Source: Gordonia hirsuta DSM 44140 = NBRC 16056
GTDB taxonomy: Bacteria > Actinomycetota > Actinomycetes > Mycobacteriales > Mycobacteriaceae
DNA length: 64,000 bases
Direction: 5' to 3'
Assembly (NCBI RefSeq): GCF_000333015.1
Contig: NZ_BANT01000004.1
Span: 1-64,000 of the forward strand
Shown here: piece after piece, positions 41,465 to 50,350 of the stretch
Position numbering within the stretch: position 1 is the first letter of the stretch
How the letters are laid out: each line of letters opens with the position of its first letter
The notes under the pieces: model-generated
Told to the model about the DNA's origin: nothing
Database searches by the model: none
Seen by the model: only the letters and a program-made list of their open reading frames with translations
Position numbers and translations under genes: made by a program

Positions 41465-42313
41465 TCAGATCCCGTGGGGATCCGGTGCGGTCAACCGGGT
41501 CAGCGCCGCACGCATCCGGGACAGGTAGCGGGTATCGCCGTGTTCGCGGTCCAGGACCGTCAGGAAATCGCCCACATCGAAGACCTCGTCGAACGCCGGT
41601 TCCCCACAGACCCGGGCACCCAGGCGCAGATAGCCGCGCAGCAGCGGCGGCAAGACGCTCGAATCGGCCGGGGTCAGCTCGGCCAGGGCCGCGCCGCCGA
41701 CATGCACGGGCCGGTAGGGGGTCGCCTGCCAGGGCGCGGCGTACTGATCGGTCAGCCGGTCGCAGATACTGCGCAGACGACGGCCGCGCTCGGGTCCGCA
41801 GCCCATCGGCACACTGACGCAGCCGATCAGATAGCGATACCCACCGGCGTCGACGTAGCCGAGCACCGCGGTCCACAGCAGCCCGGTCACCGCCCCGCTG
41901 CGGTGATCGGGGGCCACGACGACGCGGCCCAGTTCCACCGTCTCCGGGGCGATCGCGGCCAGCTGATCCAGCTGGAATTCGCCGGCGGAGTACCAGCCAC
42001 CGGCTGCGATGGCCCGGGTCGGCGGCAGCACCCGGGCACACCCTGCCAGCCGGCCGGTCGGCAGGTGACGCACCAGCAGGTGGTCGCAGAAGTCGTCGAA
42101 GCGGTCGGCATCGAGACCGGTCTCCTCGTCGCCGATGGCCGCGGAGAAGCCCGGCTCGGTGCGGAAGGTCTGCATGCGCAGCCGCTGGGCGGCGCGCACA
42201 TCGGCCGGATGGGTGGTGACCACGACGTCGTAGTCGCCCGCCTGCAGCAGTCGGCGACGGGACGGGGAGTCGGACAGGGAACTGTGGATCGGAGTAACCG
42301 TCATATCCAGCAT
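41465..42313 (-). CDS. GNAT N-acyltransferase (OlsB/Acetyltransf_5-like)
   Basis: Protein of about 282 aa with the OlsB-type acyltransferase domain: [14 protein letters not shown] near residue 40, then [14 protein letters not shown], and [17 protein letters not shown] as the acyl-donor loop. OlsB enzymes attach a 3-hydroxyacyl chain to the amino group of ornithine. With the adjacent PlsC-like gene it would complete an ornithine-type lipid pathway. The start is uncertain: ATG 42313, ATG 42304 or GTG 42325; none has a strong ribosome site. It matches Rv3027c. Confidence 0.75.
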   Translation of the reverse strand: MLDMTVTPIHSSLSDSPSRRRLLQAGDYDVVVTTHPADVRAAQRLRMQTFRTEPGFSAAIGDEETGLDADRFDDFCDHLLVRHLPTGRLAGCARVLPPTRAIAAGGWYSAGEFQLDQLAAIAPETVELGRVVVAPDHRSGAVTGLLWTAVLGYVDAGGYRYLIGCVSVPMGCGPERGRRLRSICDRLTDQYAAPWQATPYRPVHVGGAALAELTPADSSVLPPLLRGYLRLGARVCGEPAFDEVFDVGDFLTVLDREHGDTRYLSRMRAALTRLTAPDPHGI

Positions 42314-42403
42314 GTTCGCCGCCACAGGAGGCGTCGCGAAGACCCGGCGGGAACGCCTGCCGGACCGATGGGTGAACTTCGCGTACTCCCCCGGGACAGA
42401 CGA

Positions 42404-42440
42404 CGGCCGCCCCGCTGCTCGGTGAGCTGCGGGGCGGCCG
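42404..42440 (-). terminator. Terminator after etfA
   Basis: Arms CGGCCGCCCCGC (42404-42415) and GCGGGGCGGCCG (42429-42440) are perfectly complementary and lie 35 bases past the etfA stop. Confidence 0.7.
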
Positions 42441-42474
42441 GGGTTCTCGCCGGGGCGAGGAGTTCCTCAACGCA

Positions 42475-43431
42475 TCACTTGCGCTTGTTGATCTCCTCGG
42501 TCAGCTGCGGGGCGACGTCGAACAGGTCGCCGACCACGCCGAAGTCGCTGATCTCGAAGATCGGCGCTTCCTCGTCCTTGTTGACAGCGACGATGGTCTT
42601 ACTGGTCTGCATGCCGGCGCGGTGCTGGATGGCGCCGGAGATGCCCAGTGCGATGTACAGCTGCGGCGACACGGTCTTACCGGTCTGACCGACCTGGAAC
42701 TGGCCCGGGTAGTAGCCCGAGTCGACCGCGGCGCGCGAGGCACCGACGGCAGCGCCGAGCGAATCGGCCAGCGCCTCGACCACCTCGAACTTCTCTGCCG
42801 AGCCGACACCGCGGCCACCGGCCACGACGATCGACGCCTCGGTCAGTTCCGGACGGTCGCCGCCGACGTTCGGGGCGAAGCTGGTCACCTTGACGGCGTT
42901 CTCGGCCTGCTCCGGAACGGCGACGTCCACGCGGGTGCCCGCGGCGGCGGCCGGAGCGGCCTCCACCGAACCCGGGCGCACGCTGATCACCGCGGTGTCG
43001 CCACCGGCCTGCGCGTCGACGGTGAAGGCACCGCCGCGGACCGACTGCACACCAGTGCCGCCCTCGCCGACCGACAGTGCGTCTACCAGCAGACCCGAGC
43101 CCAGGCGCACGGCCAGGCGGCCGGCGATCTCCTTGCCCTCGGCGTTGGCGGCGACCAGCACGGCGGCCGGGGAGTTCTCCTCGGCCAGACCAGCGAGCAC
43201 ATCCACCTTGGGGCTCACCAGATAGTTGACGACGTCGTCGGATTCGGCGACGTAGATCTTCTCGGCACCGGCGGCGGCCAGGTCGGCGAGCACGCCGTCT
43301 GCCTTGCCCGGGCCGGCGACCACGACGGCCGCCGGGGTGCCCAGACCGCGGGCGGCGGTGATGAGTTCGGAGGTGACCTTCTTCAGCCCACCCTCGGCAT
43401 CCTGCTCAACGAGCACGAGTACTTCAGCCAT
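42475..43431 (-). CDS. etfA: Electron transfer flavoprotein alpha subunit
   Basis: FAD-binding subunit of 318 aa. The N-terminal adenine-nucleotide-hydrolase-like domain starts [15 protein letters not shown], and the C-terminal FAD domain has the signature [19 protein letters not shown] with [19 protein letters not shown] carries electrons from acyl-CoA dehydrogenases to the quinone pool. It lies 38 bases after etfB. It matches Rv3028c (fixB). Confidence 0.95.
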   Translation of the reverse strand: MAEVLVLVEQDAEGGLKKVTSELITAARGLGTPAAVVVAGPGKADGVLADLAAAGAEKIYVAESDDVVNYLVSPKVDVLAGLAEENSPAAVLVAANAEGKEIAGRLAVRLGSGLLVDALSVGEGGTGVQSVRGGAFTVDAQAGGDTAVISVRPGSVEAAPAAAAGTRVDVAVPEQAENAVKVTSFAPNVGGDRPELTEASIVVAGGRGVGSAEKFEVVEALADSLGAAVGASRAAVDSGYYPGQFQVGQTGKTVSPQLYIALGISGAIQHRAGMQTSKTIVAVNKDEEAPIFEISDFGVVGDLFDVAPQLTEEINKRK

Positions 43432-43469
43432 GATTTTCTCCTGAATGTCTTTGCTTGTCGGGGTGGGGG

Positions 43470-44255
43470 TCAGATGATCTTCTGGCCGGCCAGGTACTCG
43501 ACGACCTTCACGCCGCCGTCACCCTCGTCGGTGATCCGCTCACCCGCAGCGCGCGGCGGCTTCGGGGTCACCGCGGTCACGGTGCTGGCCGAGTTCGCCA
43601 CGCCGACCACGCCGTCCTCGATGCCCAGCTCGGCAACGGTGAGGACCTCGGGGGTCTTCTTCTTGGCCGCCATGATGCCCTTGAAGGACGGGAAGCGCGG
43701 CTCGTTGATCTTCTCGTTGACCGAGACGATGGCCGGCAGCGCCGCCTCGACGGTGAAGATGCCGTCGTCGGTCTCGCGCTCACCGGTCAGGGTGTCACCG
43801 CTGACCTCCAGCTTGCGCAGGTGGGTCAGGTGCGGCAGGTCGAGGTATTCGGCGATCATCGCCGGAACTGCACCGGCGCGGCCGTCCGAGGATTCGTTGC
43901 CGGCGATGACCAGCTCGACACCCTCGATGGTGCCCAGTGCCGTGGCCAGCAGGTAGGCGGTCTGGATCGCGTCGCTGCCGTGCACCGCGTCGTCCTGAAT
44001 GTGGATCGCCTTGTCCGCACCCATCGACAGGGCCTTCCGGATGGCGTCGGTGGCCTGGGCCGGACCGGCACACAGGATCGTCACCTCGCCGCCGTTGGCC
44101 TCGGTGATCTGCAGCGCGGCCTCCACGGCGCGCTCGTTGATCTCGTCGATGATGCCGTCCACGGCGGCACGATCGAGCGTGAAATCGTCGGCGGACAGCT
44201 CCCAGTCGGCAGCGTAATCCGGCACGTGCTTGATCAGAACAACTACGTTCGTCAT
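43470..44255 (-). CDS. etfB: Electron transfer flavoprotein beta subunit
   Basis: AMP-binding subunit of 261 aa. It starts MTNVVVLIKHVPDYAADWEL, with the ETF-beta signature in VEAALQITEANGGEVTILCAGP and VIAGNESSDG. It forms the heterodimer with EtfA. Its upstream region contains the inverted repeat CTTACC-N4-GGTAAG, a likely control site, and it is divergent from the methyltransferase cassette. It matches Rv3029c (fixA). Confidence 0.95.
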   Translation of the reverse strand: MTNVVVLIKHVPDYAADWELSADDFTLDRAAVDGIIDEINERAVEAALQITEANGGEVTILCAGPAQATDAIRKALSMGADKAIHIQDDAVHGSDAIQTAYLLATALGTIEGVELVIAGNESSDGRAGAVPAMIAEYLDLPHLTHLRKLEVSGDTLTGERETDDGIFTVEAALPAIVSVNEKINEPRFPSFKGIMAAKKKTPEVLTVAELGIEDGVVGVANSASTVTAVTPKPPRAAGERITDEGDGGVKVVEYLAGQKII

Positions 44256-44290
44256 GGGTCTTCGTCGACCTCCTGCATCGGTTTCGGCGA

Positions 44291-44306
44291 CTTACCAACG
44301 GGTAAG
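44291..44306. promoter_or_regulatory. Inverted repeat CTTACC-N4-GGTAAG upstream of etfB
   Basis: The sequence CTTACCAACGGGTAAG is a perfect 6-bp inverted repeat 36 bases upstream of the etfB start. Further CTTAC half-sites occur at 44322, 44336 and 44382. The shape suits a TetR-type regulator of acyl-CoA metabolism, but the protein is not identified. Confidence 0.5.
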
Positions 44307-44459
44307 GGCCATGGGTCATCGCTTACTTTAACGCCTTACCCGCGTACGGCGTACAGGGGTCCGTCAGTAATACAGGGTCGCCTTACTCAAATCACCGCCC
44401 GCCATCGACGCAGCAGCGCGGGGTCCGCGTCGGCCGCGCCATGGCCTACCCTCGTGCGG

Positions 44460-45260
44460 GTGAGCGATTCTCCTGTCGATCCGGCGCCGTCTCTGAGCGT
44501 GGACCAGCACCTGGCCCTCACCGGCGAGCGCACCGTTCCGGGCATCCCCGCCGAGAACTACTGGTTCCGCAGGCACGAGATCGCCTATGAGTTCATGGTG
44601 CCGCGCAGTGCCGGTCGCGAGGTGCTCGAGGCCGGCTCCGGCGAGGGGTACGGTGCGGCGCTGTTGGCCCGCCGCGCCGCCTCGGTGACCTGCGTGGACT
44701 ATGACGCCGCGGCCGTCGAGCACACCCGGCGCCGATATCCGGAGGTGAAAATCCATCAGGGCAATCTGATCGAGCTGCCGCTGGCCGAGGCCTCGGTCGA
44801 TCAGGTGGTGAACTTCCAGGTGATCGAGCATCTGTGGGATCAGCCCGGCTTCGTCACCGAATGCCACCGGGTGCTGCGCCCGGGCGGGGAGCTGGCGATG
44901 AGCACCCCGAACCGGATCACCTTCTCCCCCGGCCTGGACGTGCCGCTCAATCCGTTCCACACCCGCGAACTCAACGCCGCCGAACTGACCGAGCTGCTCG
45001 AGAGCGGCGGTTTCGAGGTCACCGAACTGTACGGCGTCTACCACGGCCCGCGGCTGCGTGAACTGGACGCCAAGTGGGGCGGCTCGCTGATCGACGCGCA
45101 GATCGAACGCGCGCTGGCCGGGCAGGACTGGCCCGCACAACTGGTCGACGACGTCGCCGCGCTGACGGCCGCCGACTTCGAGATCGTGCCGGCGGCCGAC
45201 CGGGAGATCGACACCAGCCTGGATCTACTGGCCTTCGCGGTGCGCCGGGATCTGGCATGA
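44460..45260 (+). CDS. SAM-dependent methyltransferase (Rv3030-like)
   Basis: Class I methyltransferase of 266 aa. Motif I is EAGSGEG (57-63), the acidic motif II follows in VTCVDYDAAAVEH, and the post-motif helix region is FQVIEHLWDQPGFVTECHRV. It is coupled (ATGA overlap) to a GH57 gene and then a GT4 gene, exactly the Rv3030-Rv3031-Rv3032 order implicated in methylglucose lipopolysaccharide synthesis, so it probably O-methylates the glucan. GTG 44460 lies 7 bases after TACCCT, suggesting a leaderless start. Confidence 0.88.
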   Translation: MSDSPVDPAPSLSVDQHLALTGERTVPGIPAENYWFRRHEIAYEFMVPRSAGREVLEAGSGEGYGAALLARRAASVTCVDYDAAAVEHTRRRYPEVKIHQGNLIELPLAEASVDQVVNFQVIEHLWDQPGFVTECHRVLRPGGELAMSTPNRITFSPGLDVPLNPFHTRELNAAELTELLESGGFEVTELYGVYHGPRLRELDAKWGGSLIDAQIERALAGQDWPAQLVDDVAALTAADFEIVPAADREIDTSLDLLAFAVRRDLA

Positions 45261-46798
45261 GCACCGGCGAGCGCGTTCCGGGCCAGTTCACCCTGGTCTT
45301 GCACTCCCACCTGCCCTGGCTGGTCAACCACGGCCGCTGGCCGGTCGGTGAGGAATGGCTTTATCAGTCGTGGGCGCACTGCTATCTGCCGCTGTACGCC
45401 ATGCTGCGCCGGCTGGCCGCCGACGGCTACACCGACCAGCTCTCCCTGGGGATCACCCCGGTGCTGGCCGCCCAGCTCGACGACCCGGCCGCCACCTCCG
45501 CGATGCACGAATGGCTGGCCGACTGGCAGCTGCGGGCGATGGAGGCGGCGATCGACGACGACGCCGACCGGCGGGTCAGCGGCCACCGCGAATACCGGGC
45601 CGCCGCCGCTGCGCTGGCCGACTTCGAACAGCACTGGCGCCACGGCGGCAGCCCCCAGATCCGGGCGCTGGCGGCGACCGGGGTGCTGGAGCTGCTGGGC
45701 GGTCCGCTGGCCCACCCGTTCCAGCCGCTGGCGCATCCGCGGCTACGGGAGCTGTCCCTGAACGAGGGTCTGGCCGATGCGCATTTACGCTGGGGCACAC
45801 AGCCTTCGGGCATCTGGGCCCCCGAGTGCGCCTATGCCCCGGGGATGGAGGACCTGTATTCGGCCGCCGGAGTCTCCCACTTCATGGTCGACGGCCCCAC
45901 CCTGCACGGGGACACCGCGCTGGGCCGGCCGGTCGCCGGTACCGATGTGGTGGCCTTCGGCCGCGATCTGACCGTCAGCTACCGCGTGTGGTCCCCCAAA
46001 TCCGGCTATCCCGGCCACGGCGCCTACCGCGACTTCCACACCTACGACCACCAGAGCGGCTTCAAACCGTTCCGGGTCACCGGCAAGAACGTGCCCTCGC
46101 AGGCCAAGAAGCCCTACGATCCGGCGCTGGTCGACGCGGTGATCGACGCCCACGTCGACGACTTCGTCGACTCGGTCCGCCGGCGGCTGTTCGACGAAGC
46201 CGAACGGCTGGGCCGCCCGGCCCTGGTGGTGGCCGCCTTCGACACCGAACTGTACGGCCACTGGTGGCACGAGGGCCCGATCTGGCTCGAGCGGGTCCTG
46301 CGCCGGCTGCCCGAAGCCGGGATCACCGTGGGCACCCTGGCCACCGCCCGCCGCGACGGCTATGTGGGCGAACCGGTGGAGCTGGCCGAATCCTCCTGGG
46401 GATCGGGGAAGGACTGGCGGGTCTGGGAAGGACCGCAGGTGCAGCATCTGGTGCAGCTCAACAGCGAGGTCACCGATACCGCGCTGGACTGCCTGGACCT
46501 GCTGGCCGGCGAGCACCCGGGACCGGCCCGCGACCTGACCGCCGATCAGATCCTGCGCGAGGCGCTGCTGACGATCCAGTCGGACTGGCCGTTCATGGTC
46601 TCCAAGGACACCGCCGCCGGGTACGCACAGGACCGCGCCTACAAGCACGCCCACGCCACCCGGGAGATCTGCGGGGCCGCCCGCTCCGGACACCACGATG
46701 CCGCCGCGCGTCTGGCCCGCGGCTGGCGGGCCGCCGACAATCTGTTCGGCGCCCTCGATGCGCGACGACTGCCCGGCACCGACGGGAGCGGCCGATGA
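45257..46798 (+). CDS. GH57-family glucan enzyme (Rv3031-like)
   Basis: Protein of 513 aa with the GH57 motifs in order: HSHLPW (16-21), GIWAPECAY with the nucleophile Glu190, and AAFDTELYGHWW with the acid/base Asp329; a helical domain follows. It is about the size of GH57 1,4-alpha-glucan branching enzymes. By position it is a branching or transfer enzyme for the cytoplasmic glucan that becomes methylglucose lipopolysaccharide. Both ends overlap neighbours by four bases, so the three-gene cassette is tightly coupled. Confidence 0.9.
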   Translation: MSTGERVPGQFTLVLHSHLPWLVNHGRWPVGEEWLYQSWAHCYLPLYAMLRRLAADGYTDQLSLGITPVLAAQLDDPAATSAMHEWLADWQLRAMEAAIDDDADRRVSGHREYRAAAAALADFEQHWRHGGSPQIRALAATGVLELLGGPLAHPFQPLAHPRLRELSLNEGLADAHLRWGTQPSGIWAPECAYAPGMEDLYSAAGVSHFMVDGPTLHGDTALGRPVAGTDVVAFGRDLTVSYRVWSPKSGYPGHGAYRDFHTYDHQSGFKPFRVTGKNVPSQAKKPYDPALVDAVIDAHVDDFVDSVRRRLFDEAERLGRPALVVAAFDTELYGHWWHEGPIWLERVLRRLPEAGITVGTLATARRDGYVGEPVELAESSWGSGKDWRVWEGPQVQHLVQLNSEVTDTALDCLDLLAGEHPGPARDLTADQILREALLTIQSDWPFMVSKDTAAGYAQDRAYKHAHATREICGAARSGHHDAAARLARGWRAADNLFGALDARRLPGTDGSGR

Positions 46799-48078
46799 GA
46801 GTCCTGATGGTCTCGTGGGAGTACCCGCCGGTAGTGGTCGGCGGTCTGGGCCGGCACGTGCACCAGCTGGCCGAGGCCCTGGCCGGGCAGGGTGTGGACG
46901 TGACCGTCCTGACCCGCCGCCCGCTGGGCACCGACCCGGCCAGTCACCCCACCACCGACACCGTCGTCAACGGGGTCCGGGTGATCGCGGTCGCCGAGGA
47001 CCCGCCGGAGTTCGACTTCGGCGCCGACATGATGGCCTGGACCCTGGCGATGGGGCACGGGCTGGTCCGCGAGGGGCTGCGGCTGCTGCGCGGCGGATCC
47101 GACCCGTGGGAACCGGAGGTGGTGCACGCGCACGACTGGCTGGTGGCTCATCCGTCGATCGCGCTGGCCGACTTCTTCGACGTCCCGCTGGTCGCGACCC
47201 TGCACGCCACCGAGGCCGGCCGGCACAGCGGCTGGGTGGCCGGGCAGGTGAACCGTCAGGTGCATTCGGTGGAGTGGTGGCTGGCCAATACCGCCGACGC
47301 ATTGATCACCTGCTCGACGTCCATGCGCGCCGAGGTCAGCGAGCTGTTCTTTCCCGGTGACGGCGCCACCCCGATCACCGTCATCCACAACGGCATCGAT
47401 CTGACCGCCTGGGAGTTCGCCGAACGCCCGCCCGCCCACGGGCCCGCCGAACTGCTCTTCGCCGGCCGGCTGGAGTACGAGAAGGGTGTGCAGGATCTGC
47501 TGGCCGCCCTGCCGGAGATCCGGCGCACTCATCCGGGGACCACGCTGACGATCGCCGGCGAGGGCACCCAGCTGGACTGGCTCACCGGTCTGGTCGACGA
47601 ACACGAGCTGGCCGAAGCAGTCACCTTTGCCGGCCGCCAGGACCACGACGGCCTGACCACGCTGATGCACCGCTGCGCCGCGATCGTGCTGCCCAGCCGG
47701 TACGAGCCCTTCGGCATCGTCGCCCTGGAAGCGGCCGCCTCGGGGATTCCACTGGTCACCTCGACCGCCGGCGGTCTGGGCGAGGCCGTCGATCACGGCG
47801 AGACCGGCTCCACCTTCCCGCCCGCCGATGTAGCCGCGCTGACCGCGGCAGTAGCGCGCACCCTGGACGATCCGGAGGCCGCGGCCGTACGCGCCCGCCG
47901 GGCCCGGGCCGTACTCACCGAGGACTTCACCTGGCCGGTGGTCGCCGAGCGCACGGCCGCGGTCTACGCGCTGGCCACCCGGCGCGACCGCCGCCCGCTG
48001 GCCCGCCCGCACATCCCACAGCGTCCGCTGCCGCACCGCGACCCGAACAACCCGATCCAGGACGACTCCGCCGGCTGA
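46795..48078 (+). CDS. GT4 alpha-1,4-glucosyltransferase (Rv3032-like)
   Basis: Glycogen synthase-like transferase of 427 aa. The N-domain begins RVLMVSWEYPPVVVGGLGRH, including the KTGGL-like GGLG loop that binds the donor. The C-domain has the donor-binding stretch PSRYEPFGIVALEAAASG with the E-x7-E motif. In M. tuberculosis Rv3032 elongates the glucan of methylglucose lipopolysaccharides and also contributes to glycogen. It is the third gene of the coupled cassette. The C-terminus has a Pro/Arg-rich tail. Confidence 0.92.
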   Translation: MRVLMVSWEYPPVVVGGLGRHVHQLAEALAGQGVDVTVLTRRPLGTDPASHPTTDTVVNGVRVIAVAEDPPEFDFGADMMAWTLAMGHGLVREGLRLLRGGSDPWEPEVVHAHDWLVAHPSIALADFFDVPLVATLHATEAGRHSGWVAGQVNRQVHSVEWWLANTADALITCSTSMRAEVSELFFPGDGATPITVIHNGIDLTAWEFAERPPAHGPAELLFAGRLEYEKGVQDLLAALPEIRRTHPGTTLTIAGEGTQLDWLTGLVDEHELAEAVTFAGRQDHDGLTTLMHRCAAIVLPSRYEPFGIVALEAAASGIPLVTSTAGGLGEAVDHGETGSTFPPADVAALTAAVARTLDDPEAAAVRARRARAVLTEDFTWPVVAERTAAVYALATRRDRRPLARPHIPQRPLPHRDPNNPIQDDSAG

Positions 48079-48097
48079 TCATGTCCGGAGCCGGCGG
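48068..48097. terminator. Hairpin between GT4 and acyltransferase genes
   Basis: CCGCCGGCT (48068-48076) and AGCCGGCGG (48089-48097) pair across the GT4 stop codon and the short gap to the convergent acyltransferase gene. It has a 12-base loop and no T tract. Confidence 0.35.
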
Positions 48098-48104
48098 CCG
48101 GCCG

Positions 48105-48869
48105 CTAGTCCGCGGCGGCCTTCTCCCCGCCGGACTGGGCCTTCTTGCGCTCGATATCGGCCAGGGCCCGCTCGAGTTCGGCGCGCTCGTCGGCGCCGGC
48201 CTCCCACGCCTCCAGCCGGTTCTTCACCACCCGGGCCGGTGAACCGACCGCGATGGAGTAGTCGGGAATCACCCCGCGGGCCACGGCGTGCGCACCCAGA
48301 ACGCAGCCGCGGCCGATGATGGTGTTGCGCAGAACCGTCACCTTGGTCGCCACCCAGGTATCCGGGCCGATACGCACCGGGCCTTTGATGATGCCCTGAT
48401 CCTTGATCGGAATACCGATGTGATCGGTGACGTGGTCGAAGTCGCAGATGTAGCACCAGTCGGCGATCAGCGTGCTGCCGCCGATCTCCAGGTCCAGGTA
48501 GGCGTTGACGACGTTGTTGCAGCCGAACACCGTCTTGTCACCGATCTTCAGGTTGCCCTCGTGGCAGCGGATCGAGTTGCCGTCGCCGATGTGCACCCAG
48601 CGGCCGATCTCCATCCGCGCCATCTCCGGCGTCGCGTGGATCTCGACGTTCTTGCCCAGGAACACCATGCCGCGCAGCACGATGTGCGGATTGGCCAGCC
48701 GGAACCGCGCCAGCCGGTAGTACCGCACCAGGTACCACGGCGTCCACGCCTTGTTCCGTTTGACCCAGCGCAGCGAGTCCAGGGTCAGGAACCGGACCTG
48801 GTCGGGGTCCTGGCGGCGCAGCCCGGCCCGCCAGCGGGAGCGGTACGAGGCATTCCACATGGTGGTCAT
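48105..48869 (-). CDS. Hexapeptide-repeat acyltransferase (Rv3034c-like)
   Basis: Left-handed beta-helix acyltransferase of 254 aa. Hexapeptide turns run from about residue 75 to 215 (for example IVLRGMVFLGKNVEIHATPE, then GPVRIGPDTWVATKVTVL and IIGRGCVLGAHAVARGVIPD), with a catalytic-type His in CDFDHVTDH. It ends in a charged helix. It probably acetylates or acylates a sugar, and its position beside the glucan cassette suggests that the methylated polysaccharide is the acceptor. ATG 48869 is 8 bases after TAGGGT (leaderless); an N-terminally longer start is not supported. Confidence 0.85.
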   Translation of the reverse strand: MTTMWNASYRSRWRAGLRRQDPDQVRFLTLDSLRWVKRNKAWTPWYLVRYYRLARFRLANPHIVLRGMVFLGKNVEIHATPEMARMEIGRWVHIGDGNSIRCHEGNLKIGDKTVFGCNNVVNAYLDLEIGGSTLIADWCYICDFDHVTDHIGIPIKDQGIIKGPVRIGPDTWVATKVTVLRNTIIGRGCVLGAHAVARGVIPDYSIAVGSPARVVKNRLEAWEAGADERAELERALADIERKKAQSGGEKAAAD

Positions 48870-49003
48870 GACCACAAACCCTAATCGACCCGGACCGCCG
48901 GGCTTCATCGGACGGGACGGCCCGGCACGATAGAGTCGTGCCCGGACCGCACGAGACCTCCCGTTGCGTCCGGCCTCTGGCCAGAAGTGAAAGGCACGAG
49001 CAC

Positions 49004-50335
49004 ATGCGGCAGGCAGCGCGAGCACAACGGCCCCGGCGGCGGCTTCTCACGTCGGCTGTGCTGGCCGCGGTCCTCGGTCTGCTGCTCAGCGCCTGCTCCG
49101 ACGGTCACCAGGAGGTGCGCGCCCTGCCCGGCGCCGGCTGGCCGATGTACGGCGGCGATAACGCCAACGCCAACTACACTCCGCTGACCGCGGCGAACGG
49201 ACTGGCCCTGTCCTGGTCCCGGGAGACCGGCGGTCCGATCACCACCCCGGTGACCCTGAACCCGCACGGCGAGCTCGGCGTCACCGCCGCCACCGAAGCC
49301 GGCTGCAATCTGTTCATTTTCGGCCGCACCGGCGGCCGCAAGAATTGGTGCAAGAAGATGGCTGCGGGGGTCACTCGCAATGCGCCGTCCTTCGACCAGA
49401 ACAGCCAGCCGTTCATCGGGGAATCGTCGATGCTGCTGGCCTTCAACGGCGGCGGCAACATCCGCTGGCGGATGCCGGTGATCGGTCTGCCGGTGTCGGT
49501 CAAGTTCGCCGGGCCCGGCGGGGTCCTGATGGTCACCAACCAGGGACAGATCCTGCTGCTGGATGCGCAGACCAATGTCTTCCGTGCCCCCGAGGTGCGG
49601 CTGTGGCCGGACGCCGATCCCGAGCAGCCGCTGGCCGGGATCGCCGAGTGCACCACCGGCGGACCGGGGTGCGCGGTGTCGGCACCGCCGGCGGTCGACG
49701 AATCCCGCGAACGCTTCTACCTCAATTTCGTCCCGCCCGGCGCCTCCGCCGCCCGGCTCACTGCGATGAGCTACGGCCGGCCCGACGCTCCCAGCGATTT
49801 CGCGCACGAGATCAGCCAGCGCTGGCAGGTCGAGGTCCCCGGCGGCATGATGGGCCCGCCCGCGCTGTCCGCCGACGGCGGCACCGTCTACGCCTTCGGG
49901 CGCGACGGCCGGCTACACGCCTTCGACGCCGACGACGGCACCGAGCGCTGGAACCATGATCTGGGCGGTTTCGGATTCGCCACCCTGACCGTCTCCCCCG
50001 ACGGCGTGATCATCCCGGCCGGCGGGATCGGCGCCCCGCTGACCATCCTGCGCGACCACGGCGATCGCGTCGAAGTGCGCGCGCTGCGCCGGGACCTGAA
50101 GACCGTCAGCCTGGCCACCCAGACCGGCGCGGACACCGCCTGGACGGTCGTGCGCACCGGCGGCGCGGCCGATCCGCTGGATCTGATCGAGGTCTCCACC
50201 ACCGACGGCGCCACCAAACGCACACTGCGTCTGCCCGGGGCCACCGGATTCACCACCGGGGTCGCGGTCTCCCAGTACGGGGACCTGGCGGTGGCCGCCA
50301 ACAACGGCGAGGTCTTCTACTTCAGTCCGCGCTGA
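49004..50335 (+). CDS. PQQ-like propeller lipoprotein (Rv3035-like)
   Basis: Exported protein of 443 aa. An Arg-rich signal peptide leads to the lipobox LLSAC (Cys31), followed by a beta-propeller with PQQ-type repeats (for example DGGTVYAFGRDGRLHAFDAD). It is likely a cell-surface lipoprotein; the enzymatic cofactor is not evident, so a structural or binding role is possible. An inverted repeat (GGCACGA at 48924, TCGTGCC at 48936) and a -10-like TAGAGT lie about 65 bases upstream. It matches Rv3035. Confidence 0.82.
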   Translation: MRQAARAQRPRRRLLTSAVLAAVLGLLLSACSDGHQEVRALPGAGWPMYGGDNANANYTPLTAANGLALSWSRETGGPITTPVTLNPHGELGVTAATEAGCNLFIFGRTGGRKNWCKKMAAGVTRNAPSFDQNSQPFIGESSMLLAFNGGGNIRWRMPVIGLPVSVKFAGPGGVLMVTNQGQILLLDAQTNVFRAPEVRLWPDADPEQPLAGIAECTTGGPGCAVSAPPAVDESRERFYLNFVPPGASAARLTAMSYGRPDAPSDFAHEISQRWQVEVPGGMMGPPALSADGGTVYAFGRDGRLHAFDADDGTERWNHDLGGFGFATLTVSPDGVIIPAGGIGAPLTILRDHGDRVEVRALRRDLKTVSLATQTGADTAWTVVRTGGAADPLDLIEVSTTDGATKRTLRLPGATGFTTGVAVSQYGDLAVAANNGEVFYFSPR

Positions 50336-50350
50336 CCGGGCCCGGCTGGT

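Noticed and set aside
45355-48078. A 907-codon plus-strand frame across the GH57 and GT4 genes
   Set aside because: The first 480 codons are out of frame with GH57 and Arg/Pro/Gly-rich; only the part from 46795 is a real gene (GT4).
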